In this document: in pieces, positions 62,244 through 64,000 of the stretch
Numbering within the stretch: position 1 is the stretch's first letter
How the letters are laid out: each line of letters begins with the position of its first letter
From: Evansella caseinilytica
GTDB taxonomy: Bacteria; Bacillota; Bacilli; Bacillales; Salisediminibacteriaceae
Length of the DNA: 64,000 nt
NCBI RefSeq assembly: GCF_900107275.1
Contig: NZ_FNPI01000001.1
Coordinates: 992,001 to 1,056,000 of the forward strand
Direction: 5' to 3'
The notes under the pieces: generated by a model
What the model saw: the letters and a program-made list of their open reading frames with translations, nothing else
Told to the model about the DNA's origin: nothing
Database searches by the model: none
Program-made: the position numbers and the translations under genes

Positions 62244-63113
62244 ATGCTTAACAAGATAAAACCAAATGCCTACTTGTTAATGGTGCTTCCCGCACTAATT
62301 CTGTTTTTCTTTTTTCACACCTTTCCTGCGCTGCAAGGAATTTTTTACAGCTTTACGAATTCCAGAGGGTATGGTGACTGGGATTTCATCGGGCTTCAAA
62401 ACTATATTCACGTATTTCAGGATGCACGGGCGAGAGATGCCTATCTGTTTACGTTTAAATTTGCAGTCGTAGCAACGGTGTTGGTGAATGTCATCAGCAT
62501 GATCCTTGCCTTAGGGCTGAATGCTAAAGTGAAATTCCACAAGACGCTGCGCGGCATCTATTTTATGCCGAACATCCTGAGCGTGCTGATTGTTGCTTTT
62601 ATTTTCAATTACATTTTTTCTGTTTTTATTCCTGAAATCGCACAAAACGCCGGCATCCAAGCCTTGTCCACGAGTATTCTCGGCAATCCCGATCGCGCTT
62701 GGATAGGCGTGGTGATCGTCGCTGTCTGGCAGGCGGCGGCCTTTAACACCATTCTTTATCTTGCGGGTCTTGCAACCATTGATCAGGGGTTGTACGAGGC
62801 ATCTAGCTTAGACGGAGCGAACAAATGGCAGGAGTTTTGGAAAATTACCTTTCCGTTGATTGCGCCGTTTTTTACGATCAATATGGTGTTGGCAATGAAA
62901 AACTTTCTCATGGTATTTGACCATATTATGGGGTTGACCGGCGGCGGACCGGGTCGGGCAACCGAATCGATTTCGCTGCTGATTTACCGCGGCGGCTTCC
63001 AAGGCGGCGAATTCGCCTATCAATCGGCGAATGCGGTGATCTACTTTATCGTGATTTTGGCGGTATCTGTCTTCCAGATCCGTAATTTACAGCGAAGAGA
63101 GGTGGAAATGTGA
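62244..63113 (+). CDS. amyD: Alpha-galactoside ABC transporter permease 1 (AmyD/MelD-like)
   Basis: A 289-residue, six-helix permease. The N-terminus is KPNAYLLMVLPALILFFFFHTFPALQGIFYSF and the EAA loop is YEASSLDGANKWQEFWKITFPLIAP. AAGGGAGAG precedes the ATG. It overlaps permease 2 (TGATG). The order and relation to the binding protein suggest the MsmEFG/MelEDC type; no ATPase gene is present, so a shared MsmX-like ATPase is expected. Confidence 0.87.
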   Translation: MLNKIKPNAYLLMVLPALILFFFFHTFPALQGIFYSFTNSRGYGDWDFIGLQNYIHVFQDARARDAYLFTFKFAVVATVLVNVISMILALGLNAKVKFHKTLRGIYFMPNILSVLIVAFIFNYIFSVFIPEIAQNAGIQALSTSILGNPDRAWIGVVIVAVWQAAAFNTILYLAGLATIDQGLYEASSLDGANKWQEFWKITFPLIAPFFTINMVLAMKNFLMVFDHIMGLTGGGPGRATESISLLIYRGGFQGGEFAYQSANAVIYFIVILAVSVFQIRNLQRREVEM

Positions 63114-63931
63114 TGAGACAACGGACAAATTGGCCGGCAACGATTCTGCTTATTGCGGGGACCGTGTTTATTCTCTTCCCTCTCTATATTACGATTGTCA
63201 ACGCGTTGAAAACGCCGCAGGAAACAGCGCAATCCATCCTTGCGCTCCCAGAGAGCTTCAGCTTCGATAATTTTCTGCGGGCGATTGAATTGACAAATTT
63301 CTTTGACGCGTTTGGGAACAGCTTTTACATTACGTTTTTTACCGTGATTTTTACGCTTCTGTCCAACTCCATGGTGGCGTACGCCATTGCGAGAAACATG
63401 CACAAGAAAGCGTACAAATTCCTGTTTTATTACCTTGTAAGCGCGATGTTTATTCCGTTTCCGATCATCATGCTGCCGATTGTCAAGCAGATGAGTGCGT
63501 TAAACTTAACGAATCCGTCGGGGTTGATTATCCTCTATGTTGTTTACGGATTGTCGTTCAATGTTTTTTTATACGTCGGCTATATCAAGTCGATTCCGCG
63601 GGAGTTGGAAGAGGCAGCGATTGTGGATGGCTGTAGCCGCTGGGGAGTGTTCTGGCGAATTATTTTTCCGCTGTTAACGCCGATGAATGCCACGGTGGGA
63701 ATATTGACGGCGCTTTGGGCATGGAATGACTTCATGCTGCCCCTTGTTCTATTGAGCGATAAAGCGCATCACACGCTGCCGCTCGTGCAATACGTATTCC
63801 AGTCGCAATTCAGCGTGAACTACAACCTGGCGTTCGCATCGTATTTATTGGCGCTGCTGCCGATGCTGCTTGTGTATTTGTTTTTGCAAAAATGGATCAT
63901 CAGCGGTGTGATGAAAGGTGCGATTAAATAA
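63113..63931 (+). CDS. amyC: Alpha-galactoside ABC transporter permease 2 (AmyC/MelC-like)
   Basis: A 272-residue, six-helix permease. The N-terminal NWPATILLIAGTVFILFPLYITIVNALKTPQETAQS and EAA loop LEEAAIVDGCSRWGVFWRIIFPLLTPMNATVG are typical MalG-type features. GAGAGGTGG lies eight bases before ATG 63113; GTG 63110 is in frame. It is coupled to permease 1 and followed after 23 nt by the glycosidase gene. Confidence 0.88.
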   Translation: MRQRTNWPATILLIAGTVFILFPLYITIVNALKTPQETAQSILALPESFSFDNFLRAIELTNFFDAFGNSFYITFFTVIFTLLSNSMVAYAIARNMHKKAYKFLFYYLVSAMFIPFPIIMLPIVKQMSALNLTNPSGLIILYVVYGLSFNVFLYVGYIKSIPRELEEAAIVDGCSRWGVFWRIIFPLLTPMNATVGILTALWAWNDFMLPLVLLSDKAHHTLPLVQYVFQSQFSVNYNLAFASYLLALLPMLLVYLFLQKWIISGVMKGAIK

Positions 63932-63954
63932 ACGGTTTTTTATAGGAGGAAGCT

Positions 63955-64000
63955 ATGTCAATCAACTTTTGTGAAAAGACACAAACATTTCATTTAACGG
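63955..64000 (+). CDS. melA: Start of a probable alpha-galactosidase gene (GH36), partial
   Basis: AGGAGG (63944-63949) is followed by ATG 63955 and fifteen codons, MSINFCEKTQTFHLT, before the right edge. This start resembles bacterial GH36 alpha-galactosidases, which commonly begin with a FxxxTxxFHL segment, and the locus order msmE-amyD-amyC-melA predicts that enzyme. With so few residues the call rests mostly on context. Confidence 0.6.
   Translation, partial: MSINFCEKTQTFHLT

Overview
The window reads as chromosomal DNA of an endospore-forming, low-to-moderate-GC Gram-positive bacterium of the Bacillaceae. Support comes from AAGGAGG-type ribosome sites with many TTG/GTG starts, a YjcZ-type small sporulation peptide, a Spo0E-like phosphatase, lipoprotein lipoboxes, a sortase-type surface protein, cre/Fur/TreR/TetR operators of Bacillus type, and many genes with obvious B. 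subtilis relatives. The species cannot be named from the sequence.

Layout. 1-4.6 kb: the start of a response regulator cut by the left edge, a DUF418 membrane protein and an OmpR/histidine-kinase pair. 5.1-11.2 kb: a tight operon of a FabH/OleA-like ketosynthase, an ATP-grasp enzyme, an extended SDR, a classical SDR and an F390-synthetase-like adenylate-former, met tail to tail by a DoxX protein; this looks like an uncharacterised acyl-derived biosynthetic pathway. 11.4-30 kb: housekeeping and accessory genes: an AraC regulator, a glyoxalase-fold protein, a NatAB/YhaQP-like exporter, a Fur-controlled siderophore-binding lipoprotein divergent from ferredoxin-NADP reductase, yhgE with its TetR regulator and three matching operators, YjcZ, DinB, YitT, two drug MFS pumps and TraB.

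30.2-34.7 kb: the trehalose operon treP-treA-treR with TreR boxes and a cre. 34.8-41.6 kb: a cobalamin riboswitch, then a surface protein combining two transcobalamin-like DUF4430 domains with an alpha/alpha-toroid (intrinsic-factor-like) domain and an LPVTA anchor, then a DUF4430 lipoprotein and a complete ECF transporter (T, fused A-A, S). I read this as a surface-to-membrane vitamin B12 capture and import system; it is the most interesting locus here.

42.1-52.0 kb: a YesM/YesN-type two-component system, a sugar ABC importer and a GH78 alpha-L-rhamnosidase, with cre-like sites. 52.1-57.8 kb: a Spo0E-like peptide, a sigma factor next to a second-type ClpP, a YusW-like protein, PlsY, a HAD phosphatase and a YczE protein. 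57.8-64 kb: an msm/mel-type alpha-galactoside locus with two paralogous LacI regulators, binding protein, two permeases and the first codons of a probable alpha-galactosidase.

Many intergenic gaps hold members of a dispersed, palindrome-rich repeat family. Two copies have consistent ends and apparent 8-bp target duplications, so the family looks like a non-autonomous mobile element that carries terminator-like hairpins. A separate 52-bp tandem array lies at 13.5-13.8 kb. No rRNA, tRNA, CRISPR or prophage was seen.
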